A stretch of DNA of 64,000 nucleotides from Woeseiaceae bacterium (GTDB taxonomy: Bacteria; Pseudomonadota; Gammaproteobacteria; Steroidobacterales; Woeseiaceae): positions 1 through 64,000 of the forward strand of contig JAJFKU010000073.1 in assembly GCA_021773035.1 (NCBI GenBank). The letters are read 5' to 3'. The translations under genes and the position numbers were made by a program. Of this stretch, positions 40,719 through 51,675 are shown in pieces. Below the pieces are notes generated by a model. That model did not search any database and was not told the DNA's origin. It worked only from the letters and a program-made list of their open reading frames with translations. Numbering within the stretch: position 1 is the first letter of the stretch; the number at the start of each line of letters is the position of its first letter.

Positions 40719-41315
40719 TTACTTCGGTGCCGGGACACTTCCGATCTGATCGATCCCGGCAACGACAATCTGACCAGGCTCGACCAGCACCTTGCCGTCG
40801 ACCGGTATCTGCACCTCAGCCGTACGAGCCAGGCGCAAATAGGCACATCGCTGCCCTTGTCCAAGCCGTTCGCCGAACTGCGCGAAAGCTCGCGGCGGCA
40901 GACCGAGGCGATAACCGCTGAACTTCAAAAGGACATCCGCGCCTTCATCGCTCTGCACCCACAGTGCTTTCTTGCCAGGATTTCTGATAATGCCCTCGAT
41001 CGGGCTACGCGCCGTGTAGGTACCAAGACTGTTGATCCTGATCAGTATGCGCAGCGCAGCCGCGCCGGTATCACCCTGTTCCGTGCGCCCCGTTTCAACA
41101 ACCTCACCGTCGACCGGGCTGAAGACACCGAGTGCAACCGAGGCCCCTGCCCGGTGCGGGTCCCGAAACAGGAGGTACAACAGGACGAACAGAGCGGCCG
41201 GTACAATGGCCGTCAGTGGCTCATAGTAACGAATCAACACGATGCCCAGTGCGATTACCAGCGCCAGCAAGAGCAGACCTTCCTGAGCAACAAACGGATT
41301 TCGGCGACCGTGCAA
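40719..41315 (-). CDS. Phosphatidylserine-decarboxylase-like protein lacking the autoprocessing Gly-Ser
   Basis: LFRDPHR...[14 protein letters not shown] and [17 protein letters not shown] are PSD-like, but the usual ..RFGSR.. is [12 protein letters not shown] here. Confidence 0.7.
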   Translation of the reverse strand: MHGRRNPFVAQEGLLLLALVIALGIVLIRYYEPLTAIVPAALFVLLYLLFRDPHRAGASVALGVFSPVDGEVVETGRTEQGDTGAAALRILIRINSLGTYTARSPIEGIIRNPGKKALWVQSDEGADVLLKFSGYRLGLPPRAFAQFGERLGQGQRCAYLRLARTAEVQIPVDGKVLVEPGQIVVAGIDQIGSVPAPK

Positions 41316-41417
41316 TTTGCAGCCCCTGCAGTCAAAGATGTCGGACCTTCCCCTGCTTTGGCTTATCTGTCAATACGGTTAGAATGCGCGCCTCACACAC
41401 TTTTTCTAAGGCAAGCA

Positions 41418-43112
41418 ATGCGTTTTTCGGAATTTGGGCTCACAACACTAAAGGAAGTGCCTGCTGACGCAGAGATTGTCAGCCATAAACTGATGCTCCG
41501 GGCCGGCCTGATACGACGGCTGGCATCGGGGCTGTTCACGTGGATGCCGCTGGGCCTGCGCGTTCTACGCAAAGTCGAAGCCATCGTACGTGAAGAAATG
41601 AACCGTGCCGGCGGACTCGAATTGCTGATGCCGGCTGTGCAACCGGCTGAGCTGTGGCAGGAGTCCGGTCGCTGGGACAAGTACGGCCCGTTGTTATTGC
41701 GTATGCACGATCGCCATAACCGCGACTACTGCTTCGGCCCTACTCACGAGGAAGTTATTACCGACGTCGCACGCCGCGAGCTACGCAGCTACAAACAGCT
41801 GCCAATCAACTACTACCAGATTCAGACCAAGTTCCGCGACGAGATCCGACCCCGGTTCGGCGTCATGCGTTCCCGGGAGTTCATCATGAAGGACGCCTAT
41901 TCCTTCGATATCGATCAATCCGGCCTCGAGGCATCCTACGCACGCATGCATGCGGCCTACACGGCAATATTCGAGCGCCTGGGTCTGAAGTTCCGGATTG
42001 TTGACGCCGACTCAGGAGAAATCGGCGGTAGTCGCTCACAGGAGTTTCATGTGCTGGCCGATTCCGGCGAAGACGCCATTGCCTACAGCGACGAGGACAA
42101 TTACGCATCGAATATCGAGACGGCCGCGACCTCGCCAGGCGCAGGCAGCCCGCCGGAAGCCGGCGGGGACTTCGAGAAGATAGCGACGCCGGGCATCAGG
42201 ACGATCAAGGCGCTGTGTGAGTTCCTCGACGTAGCGGCCGAGCAAACGCTGAAAACGCTGATTGTCGAAGGAAACGACGGTCCGATTGCGCTGGTACTGC
42301 GCGGCGACCATGAACTGAACACGGTCAAGGCGCAGAAGATTCCCGGCGTCGCGTCGCCGTTAACGATGGCAACCCCGGAGCAGATTGTGGCTGCGACTGG
42401 CTGCGGTCCGGGATTCGTCGGGCCGGTCGGTCTCGGGATGCCGGTTTATTTCGACCATGCCACGCTGGCGATGAGCGACTTCGTCTGCGGAGGCAACGAA
42501 AAGGACCAGCATTACGTCGGCACAAACTTCGGCCGCGATCTGGAGATACCGGAAACCGTCGATTTACGAAATGTCGTCGCCGGCGATCCAACGCCCGGCG
42601 GTAACGGCACACTCAGTATTGCCCGTGGAATAGAGGTTGGACATATCTTTCAGCTCGGCACTCAGTACAGCGAAGCTATGGGTGCCACCGTTCAGGACCC
42701 GAATGGGCAAAACCGGGTGATGTCCATGGGCTGCTACGGGATCGGCATTACGCGCATCGTCGGCGCGGCCATCGAGCAGAATCACGACGACGCCGGCATC
42801 ATCTGGCCGGCTCCGCTGGCACCGTTCGATGTCGTTCTCATCGCGATCAACATGCATCGCTCCGAAGCCGTCGCCGCGGCGGCGGAAGAGCTCTATCGTG
42901 AGCTCAGCGAACAGGGTTACGAGGTGCTGCTCGACGATCGTAAGGCGCGGCCCGGTGTGCAATTTGCCGAGGCCGAACTTATCGGCGTCCCGCATCGTCT
43001 CGTCATTAGCGAGCGTGGCCTCGCCGCAGGCGAACTCGAGTATCGTCACCGCAGCGCCTCCGAATCGCAAAACCTGAAACGTGAGGAAGCTCTCAATTTA
43101 CTGAAAGAATGA
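41418..43112 (+). CDS. proS: Prolyl-tRNA synthetase (with editing insert)
   Basis: [56 protein letters not shown] at 41418 preferred over the 40857 ORF start. Confidence 0.97.
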   Translation: MRFSEFGLTTLKEVPADAEIVSHKLMLRAGLIRRLASGLFTWMPLGLRVLRKVEAIVREEMNRAGGLELLMPAVQPAELWQESGRWDKYGPLLLRMHDRHNRDYCFGPTHEEVITDVARRELRSYKQLPINYYQIQTKFRDEIRPRFGVMRSREFIMKDAYSFDIDQSGLEASYARMHAAYTAIFERLGLKFRIVDADSGEIGGSRSQEFHVLADSGEDAIAYSDEDNYASNIETAATSPGAGSPPEAGGDFEKIATPGIRTIKALCEFLDVAAEQTLKTLIVEGNDGPIALVLRGDHELNTVKAQKIPGVASPLTMATPEQIVAATGCGPGFVGPVGLGMPVYFDHATLAMSDFVCGGNEKDQHYVGTNFGRDLEIPETVDLRNVVAGDPTPGGNGTLSIARGIEVGHIFQLGTQYSEAMGATVQDPNGQNRVMSMGCYGIGITRIVGAAIEQNHDDAGIIWPAPLAPFDVVLIAINMHRSEAVAAAAEELYRELSEQGYEVLLDDRKARPGVQFAEAELIGVPHRLVISERGLAAGELEYRHRSASESQNLKREEALNLLKE

Positions 43113-43149
43113 GCTGTAAGCTATTAATTAAATTAGAGTATGGCTGAAT

Positions 43150-43725
43150 ATGAATCGAGTACGTACATGGCTTGGCAGTCTCCTGTTCGTCGCTTCGCTT
43201 ACGATGGCCAACGCCTTTGCGCAGGGTCATCCAGACCCCGAACTGCGCGAGGTATTGCGCGCAGCCGCCAGCGATACTGCGAGCTTCACTGATCGTTTCG
43301 AGGCAGAGGTATGGCTGACCGACATGTCGCGCCGCCTCGAACGCCAGGTCAAAGACCCGAAGGAAAGAATCCGCATACTCAAACTGGTGCATCTGGAAGC
43401 GGCACGCGCGGAGTTGCCGCCCGAACTCATCCTCGCCGTTATCGAGACCGAGAGTAATTTCGACCCCTACGCAATCTCGGTGGCCGGCGCCATCGGCATC
43501 ATGCAGATCATGCCCTTCTGGCTGGACGAGATCGGACGGCCGGACGACAACCTGCTGCACGTCGATACCAATCTGCGCTACGGCTGCACGATCCTGAGAT
43601 TCTATCTCGACAAGGAAAATGGCGACCTGCGGCGCGCCCTGGGCCGATACAACGGCAGCCTCGGGCGGCGCAAGTACCCGAACAAGGTCATCGATAAACT
43701 CAGCAGGAAGTGGTTTCAGGCCTAG
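43150..43725 (+). CDS. Lytic transglycosylase (SLT domain), exported
   Basis: ELILAVIETESNFDPYAISVAGAIGIMQIMPFW...LRYGCTILRFYL...ALGRYNGSLG. Confidence 0.93.
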   Translation: MNRVRTWLGSLLFVASLTMANAFAQGHPDPELREVLRAAASDTASFTDRFEAEVWLTDMSRRLERQVKDPKERIRILKLVHLEAARAELPPELILAVIETESNFDPYAISVAGAIGIMQIMPFWLDEIGRPDDNLLHVDTNLRYGCTILRFYLDKENGDLRRALGRYNGSLGRRKYPNKVIDKLSRKWFQA

Positions 43726-43728
43726 CGT

Positions 43729-44058
43729 CTAATCGCGTTGCGACTCATTCATCTTTTCGGCGGCTTCAAGTGCGTCGAGCGCCTTCATTTTGGCCTGTCG
43801 GGCGTCGCGGCGAGCCTGATGATAGGCATGTTCGCCAAGACTCTGCTCCGCGCTGGCAAGATAGTCTTCGGCAGCCCGCAGGTGCAGGCCCGCAAGGTCC
43901 GCCGCGCCGGCTTTTCGAGCGACAGCTATCGCCTGCCGGGCATCGCTCATCTCCTGCACCGGGGGCGCCGTCTCACAGGCCGCCAGGCAAAATAAGGCCG
44001 CCAGCAGGCAGGCCCGCAGGGAAAGCGTCAGTTGAGGTAAAACATGCTGCATAGCCAC
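43729..44058 (-). CDS. DUF4398-family lipoprotein
   Basis: LAACETAPPVQEMSDARQAIAVARKAGAADLAGLHLRAAEDYLASAEQSL. Confidence 0.85.
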   Translation of the reverse strand: MAMQHVLPQLTLSLRACLLAALFCLAACETAPPVQEMSDARQAIAVARKAGAADLAGLHLRAAEDYLASAEQSLGEHAYHQARRDARQAKMKALDALEAAEKMNESQRD

Positions 44059-44206
44059 GACTTTATTATTCTATTTTATGCGCCGAATTCAAAGCCAAGC
44101 TACCAACAGGCGCCGCTTCGCGTCAAGCACAATCGTCGCCGCTGACGCCGCCAGCCGGTCCTGCTAGAGTGCGCTCTGCCACAATCTGAAGACGAGCGAG
44201 GAATCC

Positions 44207-44566
44207 ATGGCTTTGACGATCTATCACAACCCACGCTGCTCCAAGTCCCGAAAAACGCTGGAGTTATTGGACGAAGCCGACGCGGCACATACCGTCGTCC
44301 TGTATCAGGACGATACCCCGGATGCCGCACGACTGCTGCAAATCGCGAAAATGCTCGGTATACCGCTGGCGGACCTGCTGCGCCGGGGTGAGAGCGTTTT
44401 CAAAGAGGCCGGCGACCTGCCGGATCTGGACGATGACGATGCCCTCGCTCACTGGATAGCCGCAAACCCCATCACACTCGAGCGCCCGATTGTGGTCGAT
44501 GACGCAAGCGGCAAAGCCATCATCGGCCGGCCGCCCGAGAATGTGCTGACGCTGCTGTCGCAATGA
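44207..44566 (+). CDS. arsC: ArsC-family arsenate reductase
   Basis: IYHNPRCSKSRKTLELL...NPITLERPIVVDDASGKAIIGRPPENVLTLL. Confidence 0.93.
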   Translation: MALTIYHNPRCSKSRKTLELLDEADAAHTVVLYQDDTPDAARLLQIAKMLGIPLADLLRRGESVFKEAGDLPDLDDDDALAHWIAANPITLERPIVVDDASGKAIIGRPPENVLTLLSQ

Positions 44567-45156
44567 ACGAAGTTCTGGTCCTCTACTACTCGCGCTACGG
44601 CGCCACCGAATCGCTGGCGCGTGAAGTTTGCAACGGTATTGATTCAGTCGCGGGTATGTCGTCACGACTGCGCACCGTACCGCCGGTGTCCGCCGTGTCG
44701 GAAGCCAGCGAAGACTCGATCCCCGCCGCGGGTCCACCGTACGTCAGCGACAAGGACCTCGCCGAATGCTGTGGCATGGTTATGGGCAGCCCAACGCGCT
44801 TTGGTAACATGGCGGCACCGCTCAAGTATTTTCTCGACACAACCGGTAGCGACTGGATGAAGGGCACGTTGATCGGCAAGCCGGCCGGCGTATTCACATC
44901 CACATCGACCGCGCATGGCGGTAACGAATCAACTCTGCTGACGATGGCCATACCCTTGCTGCACCACGGTATGTTGTATGTCGGCCTGCCGTTTTCGGAA
45001 GAGGAGTTGACGTCGACGACGGGAGGCGGTTCGCCCTACGGCGCCAGCCACGTCACATGGGGTCGGAAAACAGATGCCTTGAGCAGCGACGAAAAAAAAC
45101 TGGGACTTGCTTTAGGCCGGCGTGTCGCCGAAATCGCCGCGAAACTGAACGGTTAA
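44563..45156 (+). CDS. wrbA: NAD(P)H:quinone oxidoreductase, WrbA family
   Basis: VLYYSRYGATESLAREV; GSPTRFGNMAAPLKYFLDTTG; GGGSPYGASHV. Confidence 0.93.
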   Translation: MNEVLVLYYSRYGATESLAREVCNGIDSVAGMSSRLRTVPPVSAVSEASEDSIPAAGPPYVSDKDLAECCGMVMGSPTRFGNMAAPLKYFLDTTGSDWMKGTLIGKPAGVFTSTSTAHGGNESTLLTMAIPLLHHGMLYVGLPFSEEELTSTTGGGSPYGASHVTWGRKTDALSSDEKKLGLALGRRVAEIAAKLNG

Positions 45157-45842
45157 CCGCCGTTGTCCCCAACCACGCTGCGCACAAACGGTATCGTCAG
45201 ACGGCGCTTCGCGCGCAGCGCCTCTTTATCCAGTTTGTCGAGTAGATCGTAGAGGCTCGCCATGTCCCGACGACTGTGTTTCAGAAGATAGCGAGCCGTA
45301 TCGTCCGGCAACTCCAGTCCACGATGGCCCGATCGAAGCTGCAGGGCCTCGACACGCTCAGCCTCGTTTAAAGCATGCACCTGAAACACCGGCAATTTCC
45401 TGAGGCGGCTGCCGAGGTCCGGAAGCATGATCGAACTCTCGCGCGGCGGCGCAGCCGCTGAAACGACCAGCTGTCCACCTGCGTCAATAATCTGATTGCA
45501 AAGTCCGAACAGCGCGGCTTCCCAGGCTGAGTCGCCCAGCGCGACATTGACGTCGTCCAGGCAGACGACCTCCCTGCTCGACAGACCTTCGAGCAACTGC
45601 GGACCCGCTGCAGCGAACATCGACAACGGCAGATACGCTGATCGATCGCCTGCGGCGTCACAGACTGCTTGCAGCAAGTGTGTCTTACCGGTGGCTGGCG
45701 GGCCCCACAACCAGCAGCCGTAACCGTCATTGCCGTCGGCGATCCCGGACAAGGTCGATACCAGGGTTTCGTTGCCGCGCTCGAGAAAACTGGCGAATAC
45801 GGCGTGGTCCGCCAGCTGTAACGGCAGCGCCAGCTGACTCAT
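45153..45842 (-). CDS. hda: DnaA regulatory inactivator Hda
   Basis: MSQLALPLQLADHAVFASFL; GPPATGKTHLLQAVC; DDVNVALGDSAWEAALFGLCNQI. Confidence 0.95.
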   Translation of the reverse strand: MSQLALPLQLADHAVFASFLERGNETLVSTLSGIADGNDGYGCWLWGPPATGKTHLLQAVCDAAGDRSAYLPLSMFAAAGPQLLEGLSSREVVCLDDVNVALGDSAWEAALFGLCNQIIDAGGQLVVSAAAPPRESSIMLPDLGSRLRKLPVFQVHALNEAERVEALQLRSGHRGLELPDDTARYLLKHSRRDMASLYDLLDKLDKEALRAKRRLTIPFVRSVVGDNGG

Positions 45843-46909
45843 TCAGATTCCTGGTCCACGATGATCTCCAGCTCCGGATGCTCTTTGAGGTAACGGAAAT
45901 AGGCGAAGCGGATCAGCACGGACAAAACGGCGGCCACCGGCAACGCCAGCAGAATGCCAAAGAATCCAAACAGCTGGCCGCCTGCAGCAACTGCGAAAAT
46001 CACAATGACCGGGTGCAAGCCAATACGATCACCGACCAGTTTCGGGGTCAGAAACGATCCTTCGATAAGCTGCGCAATCGTGAATGTGGCGACCACGCCG
46101 ACCAGATGCCAAAGCGGGTTCGGTTCCAGGGCAACGGTCAGGCCCGCGAGCCCGATGCCAAAGACGAACCCCAGATAAGGTACGAAACTGACCAGGCCGG
46201 CTACCACACCGATCGCGATCGCAAACTCAAGGCCAACGATACTCAGACCCAGCGAATAGATAACGGCCAGGGCAAGCATGACCAGTAGCTGGCCGCGCAG
46301 GAACGCGCTTAAAACCTCATCCGTTTCCCGCGCCAGTCCGAAAATAGTGCTTCGCTGGCTCTCGGGTACCAGGGCTCCGAGGTGAGCAACGAACGAATCC
46401 CAGTCCCTCAGCATGTAGAACGTCAGAATAGGAATCAGGAAGAAACTCAGTACCGCCGCAACGAGCACGCCCCCCGACTTGCCAACACCCAGCAGTATCT
46501 TGCCGCTCCAGCTACCCACCATATCGCTGTAACGCGCCAGGAATGCACCAAGACCAACGTCGTCGCCCGGCTCAATATTCATCCAGCCAAGCAGACCCGG
46601 CAGCCAAACCTGCTCGATCTGCCGCGCGATATCCGGCAGCGCCAGAAACAGGGCGCCTACCTGCTTTTTGATTAGCGGGCCCATTAACAAAATGAGCAGC
46701 GCCAACAGCAAAAATGTCGTCAGGAAAACGACCACAACCGCCAGCGTTCGCGGCAGCTTGAGTTTTTGCAGCCGGTCCGCGAACGGGTCTCCGAGATAGG
46801 CGAGCAAGCCCGCCGCGACGAACGGCGTCAGGACCGGTGCAAGCAGGTAGAGCAAACCACCCGTAAGCGCTATCGCAATTAGCCAGTTGAGACGAATTCC
46901 AGCCTGCAT
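45839..46909 (-). CDS. AI-2E/PerM-family transporter
   Basis: Eight-TM permease; LVSFVPYLGFVFGIGLAGLTVAL; EGSFLTPKLVGDRIGLHPVIVIFAVAAGGQLFGFFGILLALPVAAVL. Confidence 0.93.
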   Translation of the reverse strand: MQAGIRLNWLIAIALTGGLLYLLAPVLTPFVAAGLLAYLGDPFADRLQKLKLPRTLAVVVVFLTTFLLLALLILLMGPLIKKQVGALFLALPDIARQIEQVWLPGLLGWMNIEPGDDVGLGAFLARYSDMVGSWSGKILLGVGKSGGVLVAAVLSFFLIPILTFYMLRDWDSFVAHLGALVPESQRSTIFGLARETDEVLSAFLRGQLLVMLALAVIYSLGLSIVGLEFAIAIGVVAGLVSFVPYLGFVFGIGLAGLTVALEPNPLWHLVGVVATFTIAQLIEGSFLTPKLVGDRIGLHPVIVIFAVAAGGQLFGFFGILLALPVAAVLSVLIRFAYFRYLKEHPELEIIVDQESE

Positions 46910-46913
46910 AAAC

Positions 46914-47459
46914 CTACTCCTCGCTGCGCGCCCGTCGGGACCACGACCAGACGTAATCGACGCCGCTGATTACAACCGTGACAAGAATCGCCGCACCCAG
47001 CACAGTAATCGATATCTGATCCGGCCAGTCAAAGCCGGCACGGCTAAGAACAAACATCAGAAACAACAACTGCAGTGCCGTATTCAGTTTACTGATACGG
47101 GTCGGTTCACCCTGCACCGGTCGGACGAAAAAATTGTAAATGGTCGCACCGGCAACAATAACGACATCGCGTAATATGACAATCGCCGCAAGCCACAGCG
47201 GTATGTGCTGCGTATACGCGAGGGTGATAAAGGTTCCGGCGACGAGGAGCTTGTCGGCGATGGGGTCCAGCAAGGCGCCCAGACGCGTATGCCAGTTGAA
47301 TCGCTTGGCGAGATAACCGTCGACGCCATCCGAAAAACCGGCCAACCAGAACAAGGCCAGTGCCCAGCCGAAGCTCCCGTTCAGGATAAGGATCAGGATG
47401 GGTGCCACAAGCGCTATGCGCAGCAGCGATATCGCGTTGGGCAGCCAGCTAAAAGTCAT
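46914..47459 (-). CDS. CDP-alcohol phosphatidyltransferase
   Basis: FSDGVDGYLAKRFNWHTRLGALLDPIADKLLV. Confidence 0.94.
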   Translation of the reverse strand: MTFSWLPNAISLLRIALVAPILILILNGSFGWALALFWLAGFSDGVDGYLAKRFNWHTRLGALLDPIADKLLVAGTFITLAYTQHIPLWLAAIVILRDVVIVAGATIYNFFVRPVQGEPTRISKLNTALQLLFLMFVLSRAGFDWPDQISITVLGAAILVTVVISGVDYVWSWSRRARSEE

Positions 47460-48558
47460 TCGAGGAACTATAGAAGAATTCCAGCGTGAGGGGCGCTTCC
47501 GGATCACGCAATCCGCCATCCCCCTGCTGTTCGAGCAGACCGGAAAAACGCAGTGCCCGCCGCAGGCGTTCCGGCCCACCGCGCACCTCAATCTCATAAC
47601 TGACGCTGTCGCCGACAACCGCGACAATTCGGGAATCTTCAATAAGGCTCACAGCGGACAACAACTCCTGAACCGAGCCGTAGTCATCGACGGTTTCAAC
47701 ACCCGACAGGTTTAGCGCAACCACCTCCAGTGGCGAATTACCACCAACGGCGAACTCCGCAGCAAGCATATCCGCAATCTGACCGACGACGGCTTCCGGC
47801 GGTCCGCTCCAGGTCCGATTCTCGCTACCAAAAACATAGGTCCAGCGGTTGCGCTGGCCCGATGCAGGCCGAACGCGCCCAATCAGAACCGAATTCGTCT
47901 CGTAGCGCCGCGACGCATCGACGATACGTTCATCGAAACCGCCCCAGATATCGCTGAACGTCACGCTTTGCAGATCGGTCGTATCCAGCAGCGGGAAGGC
48001 CAGCGGCAGACCGCGCTTTTGCGCAATTTCGAGAACTCTCTCGCGCAACAGGCGATTGCGATCGATGGACCGGCCCTGCTGCTGCGTCCGCCCGGGATCA
48101 TCGGCAGCAATAATCTCGCGTTCGCCCTGCCCCCAATCGACCGCAAGCCAGACCAGCGTCAACGGTCGCTCCCGGCCCCAGACCGTTTGCCCGCCATTGC
48201 GCAGAATGCGCTCGATCGCCTCGCCATCGAACGAGACCCATAAGCTGCTGTCGGTCCCGGGTCTGAACTGACTAACATAGGCGGACGGCACCGGGAACAA
48301 CTCGTCGATTGCCGCTGGGTTAGCGCTGAGCTGCGATCCCGATACGCGCCCAAGTACCTCCATAAGCGCCAGCTTGTAAGCATCGTCCCGTGGGTTATCG
48401 GCGGTTTCATCCAGCGGCACTTCCGCCGTATAAAGGGTCGGCACATCGACCGCCTGGGCCGGCACCACGGCCACGACCAGGAAAAACAGCATTGCTGCCG
48501 CACAGATGAGAGAATGCCAAGCGCGTTCAGCGCTGTGGATTGTTCGAGTTTTTAACAA
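47449..48558 (-). CDS. DUF2066 protein
   Basis: [33 protein letters not shown]; position beside CDP-alcohol transferase/AI-2E/hda and divergent from purM. Confidence 0.9.
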   Translation of the reverse strand: MLKTRTIHSAERAWHSLICAAAMLFFLVVAVVPAQAVDVPTLYTAEVPLDETADNPRDDAYKLALMEVLGRVSGSQLSANPAAIDELFPVPSAYVSQFRPGTDSSLWVSFDGEAIERILRNGGQTVWGRERPLTLVWLAVDWGQGEREIIAADDPGRTQQQGRSIDRNRLLRERVLEIAQKRGLPLAFPLLDTTDLQSVTFSDIWGGFDERIVDASRRYETNSVLIGRVRPASGQRNRWTYVFGSENRTWSGPPEAVVGQIADMLAAEFAVGGNSPLEVVALNLSGVETVDDYGSVQELLSAVSLIEDSRIVAVVGDSVSYEIEVRGGPERLRRALRFSGLLEQQGDGGLRDPEAPLTLEFFYSSSNDF

Positions 48559-48622
48559 GGGTGGTTTCCCCGTCGGTCGCCAAGCACTATTATATCGCTC
48601 TCACAGAGTATGCCACTCCCTA

Positions 48623-49654
48623 ATGACCAATAAACCTCTAACCTATAAAGACGCCGGCGTTGACATTGATGCCGGTAACGAGTTCGTCGAGCGCATCAAA
48701 CCGCTGGTAAAACGCACGCAGCGCCCTGAAGTGCTGGCCGGGCTGGGCGGCTTTGGCGGCATGTTTGCGCTGCCACCGGACCGTTACCGCGAACCCGTGC
48801 TGGTTTCCGGCACAGACGGTGTCGGCACCAAGCTCAAGCTCGCGCAGCAACTGCAGCGACACGACAGCATCGGCATCGATCTCGTCGCGATGTGCGTTAA
48901 CGACGTACTGGTACAGGGCGCGGAGCCATTGTTTTTCCTCGACTATTTCGCCTGCGGGAAACTCGATACTGCGGTCGCAACGGCCGTCATCGCAGGCATC
49001 GCAGAAGGCTGCCAGCAGGCAGGAGCCGCATTGATCGGCGGAGAGACCGCGGAAATGCCCGACATGTATTCGGACGGTGACTACGATCTGGCCGGCTTTA
49101 CCGTGGGCGCCGTAGAGCGCGCGAATCTCATCGACGGCAGTCGCATCACGGCCGGTGACGCGATCATCGGCATCGCGTCCAGCGGTCCTCATTCGAACGG
49201 CTATTCGCTGATCCGCAAGGTACTGGCGCTGGCGCCGGACGCCGATATCGACGGCAGGCCCGCGAGCGAGCGCCTGCTCGAACCGACGCGCATCTATGTC
49301 AAACCCGTGCTCGCGTTACAGCAGGCGATCGACGTGAAAGGACTCGCACATATTACCGGCGGCGGCATAACGGAGAATATTCCGCGGATCCTGCAAACCG
49401 CGCTGGATGCGGAAATCGATACCGGCAGCTGGGAACCCGGACCGGTCTTCGACTGGCTGGCGGCTACCGGCAATATCGAGACTGCCGAAATGCGCCGCAC
49501 CTTCAACTGCGGTGTCGGTATGGTTGTGGTTGCCGACTCAAAGCAGGCAGATGAGACCATTCGAATTCTCGACGAACACGGCGAGACCGCCTGGCGGATC
49601 GGTACCATTGTCGAGGGAAGTCCCGATTCTGCGCGAGCTGTGCAATACGTCTGA
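48623..49654 (+). CDS. purM: Phosphoribosylformylglycinamidine cyclo-ligase
   Basis: [51 protein letters not shown]. Confidence 0.97.
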   Translation: MTNKPLTYKDAGVDIDAGNEFVERIKPLVKRTQRPEVLAGLGGFGGMFALPPDRYREPVLVSGTDGVGTKLKLAQQLQRHDSIGIDLVAMCVNDVLVQGAEPLFFLDYFACGKLDTAVATAVIAGIAEGCQQAGAALIGGETAEMPDMYSDGDYDLAGFTVGAVERANLIDGSRITAGDAIIGIASSGPHSNGYSLIRKVLALAPDADIDGRPASERLLEPTRIYVKPVLALQQAIDVKGLAHITGGGITENIPRILQTALDAEIDTGSWEPGPVFDWLAATGNIETAEMRRTFNCGVGMVVVADSKQADETIRILDEHGETAWRIGTIVEGSPDSARAVQYV

Positions 49655-50304
49655 TGGGCAAGCCCTGTAAAACAGCGATCCTGATCTCCGGATCGGGCAC
49701 CAACCTGCAGGCTTTCATTGATGCCGTCGACAGCGGCGATCTCGATCTCGAACTGTGCGCCGTATTCAGCAACAATCCGGACGCCTTCGGCCTGGAACGA
49801 GCCGAAAAAGCCGGTATTGCGACAGCCTGTATCCAGCACGCAGATTACCCGGACCGGGAGTCCTTCGACCAGGCTGTCATTGCGGAGCTGGATCGCTTCG
49901 AACCCGACCTTCTCGTGCTGGCCGGGTTCATGCGCATCCTGAGCCCTCGCTTCGTCACCCACTACGCCGGCAGAATTCTTAACATTCACCCGGCACTGCT
50001 ACCCCTCTACCCCGGACTCAACACCCATCAGCGCGTGCTGGATGCGGGCGACGAATGGCACGGCAGCACCGTGCACTTCGTTACCGAGAAGCTGGACGCC
50101 GGGCCCTGTATTTTGCAGGGGCGGGTGGCTGTCCTGCCGGGAGAATCGGCGCAGGAACTCGAGAAACGCGTGCAGGCAGTAGAACATCGCATATACCCGC
50201 AGGCGGCGGGCTGGGTGGGTTCCGGCAAGGTGAAGTTCAGCAAGGGCGAATCGTGGATCGATGGCGCGAAGGCCGAAATGCCCAGGGTCGTAACATTTAA
50301 ATAA
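49654..50304 (+). CDS. purN: Phosphoribosylglycinamide formyltransferase
   Basis: ILISGSGTNLQAFIDAV; NIHPALLPLYPGLNTHQRVLDAGDEWHGSTVHFV. Confidence 0.97.
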   Translation: MGKPCKTAILISGSGTNLQAFIDAVDSGDLDLELCAVFSNNPDAFGLERAEKAGIATACIQHADYPDRESFDQAVIAELDRFEPDLLVLAGFMRILSPRFVTHYAGRILNIHPALLPLYPGLNTHQRVLDAGDEWHGSTVHFVTEKLDAGPCILQGRVAVLPGESAQELEKRVQAVEHRIYPQAAGWVGSGKVKFSKGESWIDGAKAEMPRVVTFK

Positions 50305-50305
50305 A

Positions 50306-51106
50306 TCAATGCCTTGAGATGAACTTCTCGACTTCTTCTAATATGGGAAAGTCGCTTAAATCGTTATGTCCCGCACCGCGCACCTGGTAGAAGGCCTTTG
50401 GCTGCAGCGCTCGCTCGAATAATCGGCGGCCGTTTTCAATGCCGATGATCCGGTCCTCGTCTCCGTGCACAATCAGTAACGGCATGTCGATGCGGTCAAT
50501 GCGCTCGATGGAATCAAACGGGTCTAGCATCAACAGTCTCACCGGCAGGTAAGGGTAGTGAGCCTCTGCCACCCTCACCGCCGACGACATGGGCGCTTCG
50601 AGAACGAGTGCCCTCGCCGCATTCCGTGATGCGAGGGTGACAGCGACGCCAGTGCCGATCGATTCGCCATAGATGACGATATCGTCGGCACTCACACCAT
50701 CCGATTGCAGGTAGTCGTAGGCCAGCTGAGCGGCATCGTTAAAGGCCTCCTCAGACGGGCCGCCCTCGCTGCCGCCGTACCCGGGATACCCGAGCATGAA
50801 GACGCCGAAACCCGCGTTGGCATACTCGCGAAAACGATGGCGGCGATGAATAAGCGATCCCGCGTTGCCGTGAAAAAAGAGGATGGTCGACTGTCCGGGG
50901 TCCGCGTCGTCGTACCAGCTGTAGAGCCGCTTCCCCTGCCCTGTACGAAACTCGATCTCCTTAACCCGAGACAGTCCGATATCGCCCGGAACCACCCGGC
51001 TCGTCGTCGGCACGAACATCATCTCGCGCTGTTTGATAAAGACCACGAAAAGCAACAATCCGTAGACTGCGATAGCGTACAGAAGCGCCCGGCGCAGCAG
51101 CTGCAT
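50306..51106 (-). CDS. Alpha/beta hydrolase (BEM46/ABHD-type)
   Basis: GNAGSLIHRRHRF; YGESIGTGVAV; HGDEDRIIGIENGRRLFERA; N-terminal TM. Confidence 0.9.
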   Translation of the reverse strand: MQLLRRALLYAIAVYGLLLFVVFIKQREMMFVPTTSRVVPGDIGLSRVKEIEFRTGQGKRLYSWYDDADPGQSTILFFHGNAGSLIHRRHRFREYANAGFGVFMLGYPGYGGSEGGPSEEAFNDAAQLAYDYLQSDGVSADDIVIYGESIGTGVAVTLASRNAARALVLEAPMSSAVRVAEAHYPYLPVRLLMLDPFDSIERIDRIDMPLLIVHGDEDRIIGIENGRRLFERALQPKAFYQVRGAGHNDLSDFPILEEVEKFISRH

Positions 51107-51108
51107 GG

Positions 51109-51675
51109 CTAAGCTTTTGGCAAGGTAACGCCCGTCTGACCCTGATACTTGCCGCCGCGGTCGCGGTAAGACGTTTCGCAGGGCTCATCGGATTCAAGGA
51201 ACAGCATCTGTGCAACACCTTCGTTCGCATAGATCTTCGCGGGCAAAGTGGTTGTGTTCGAAAACTCCAGCGTTACATGACCTTCCCACTCGGGCTCCAG
51301 CGGCGTAACGTTCACGATAATGCCGCAGCGGGCGTAGGTCGACTTGCCGAGGCAGATTGTCAGCACCGTGCGTGGAATTCGAAAGTACTCGACGGTACGT
51401 GCCAGGGCGAAGGAGTTCGGCGGTATGACGCAAACATCGCTTCGCAGATCGACAAAACTGGTCTCGTCGAAGGCCTTGGGATCGACAACCGCCGAGTTGA
51501 TATTGGTGAAAATCTTGAACTCGTCCGAACAACGTACATCGTAGCCGTAACTCGAGGTTCCGTAGGAAACGATACGCCCACCGTCGTTTTCACGAACCTG
51601 GCCGGGTTCGAACGGCTCGATCATGCCCTGCTCGGCCGCCATGCGGCGAATCCAGCGATCCGACTTGATACTCAT
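51109..51675 (-). CDS. dcd: dCTP deaminase
   Basis: [29 protein letters not shown]...[20 protein letters not shown]...[33 protein letters not shown]. Confidence 0.97.
   Translation of the reverse strand: MSIKSDRWIRRMAAEQGMIEPFEPGQVRENDGGRIVSYGTSSYGYDVRCSDEFKIFTNINSAVVDPKAFDETSFVDLRSDVCVIPPNSFALARTVEYFRIPRTVLTICLGKSTYARCGIIVNVTPLEPEWEGHVTLEFSNTTTLPAKIYANEGVAQMLFLESDEPCETSYRDRGGKYQGQTGVTLPKA

Noticed and set aside
40857-41417. 751-aa ORF extending proS upstream
   Set aside because: The extra N-terminus is antisense to the PSD-like gene; the [19 protein letters not shown] start at 41418 is the normal ProS start.
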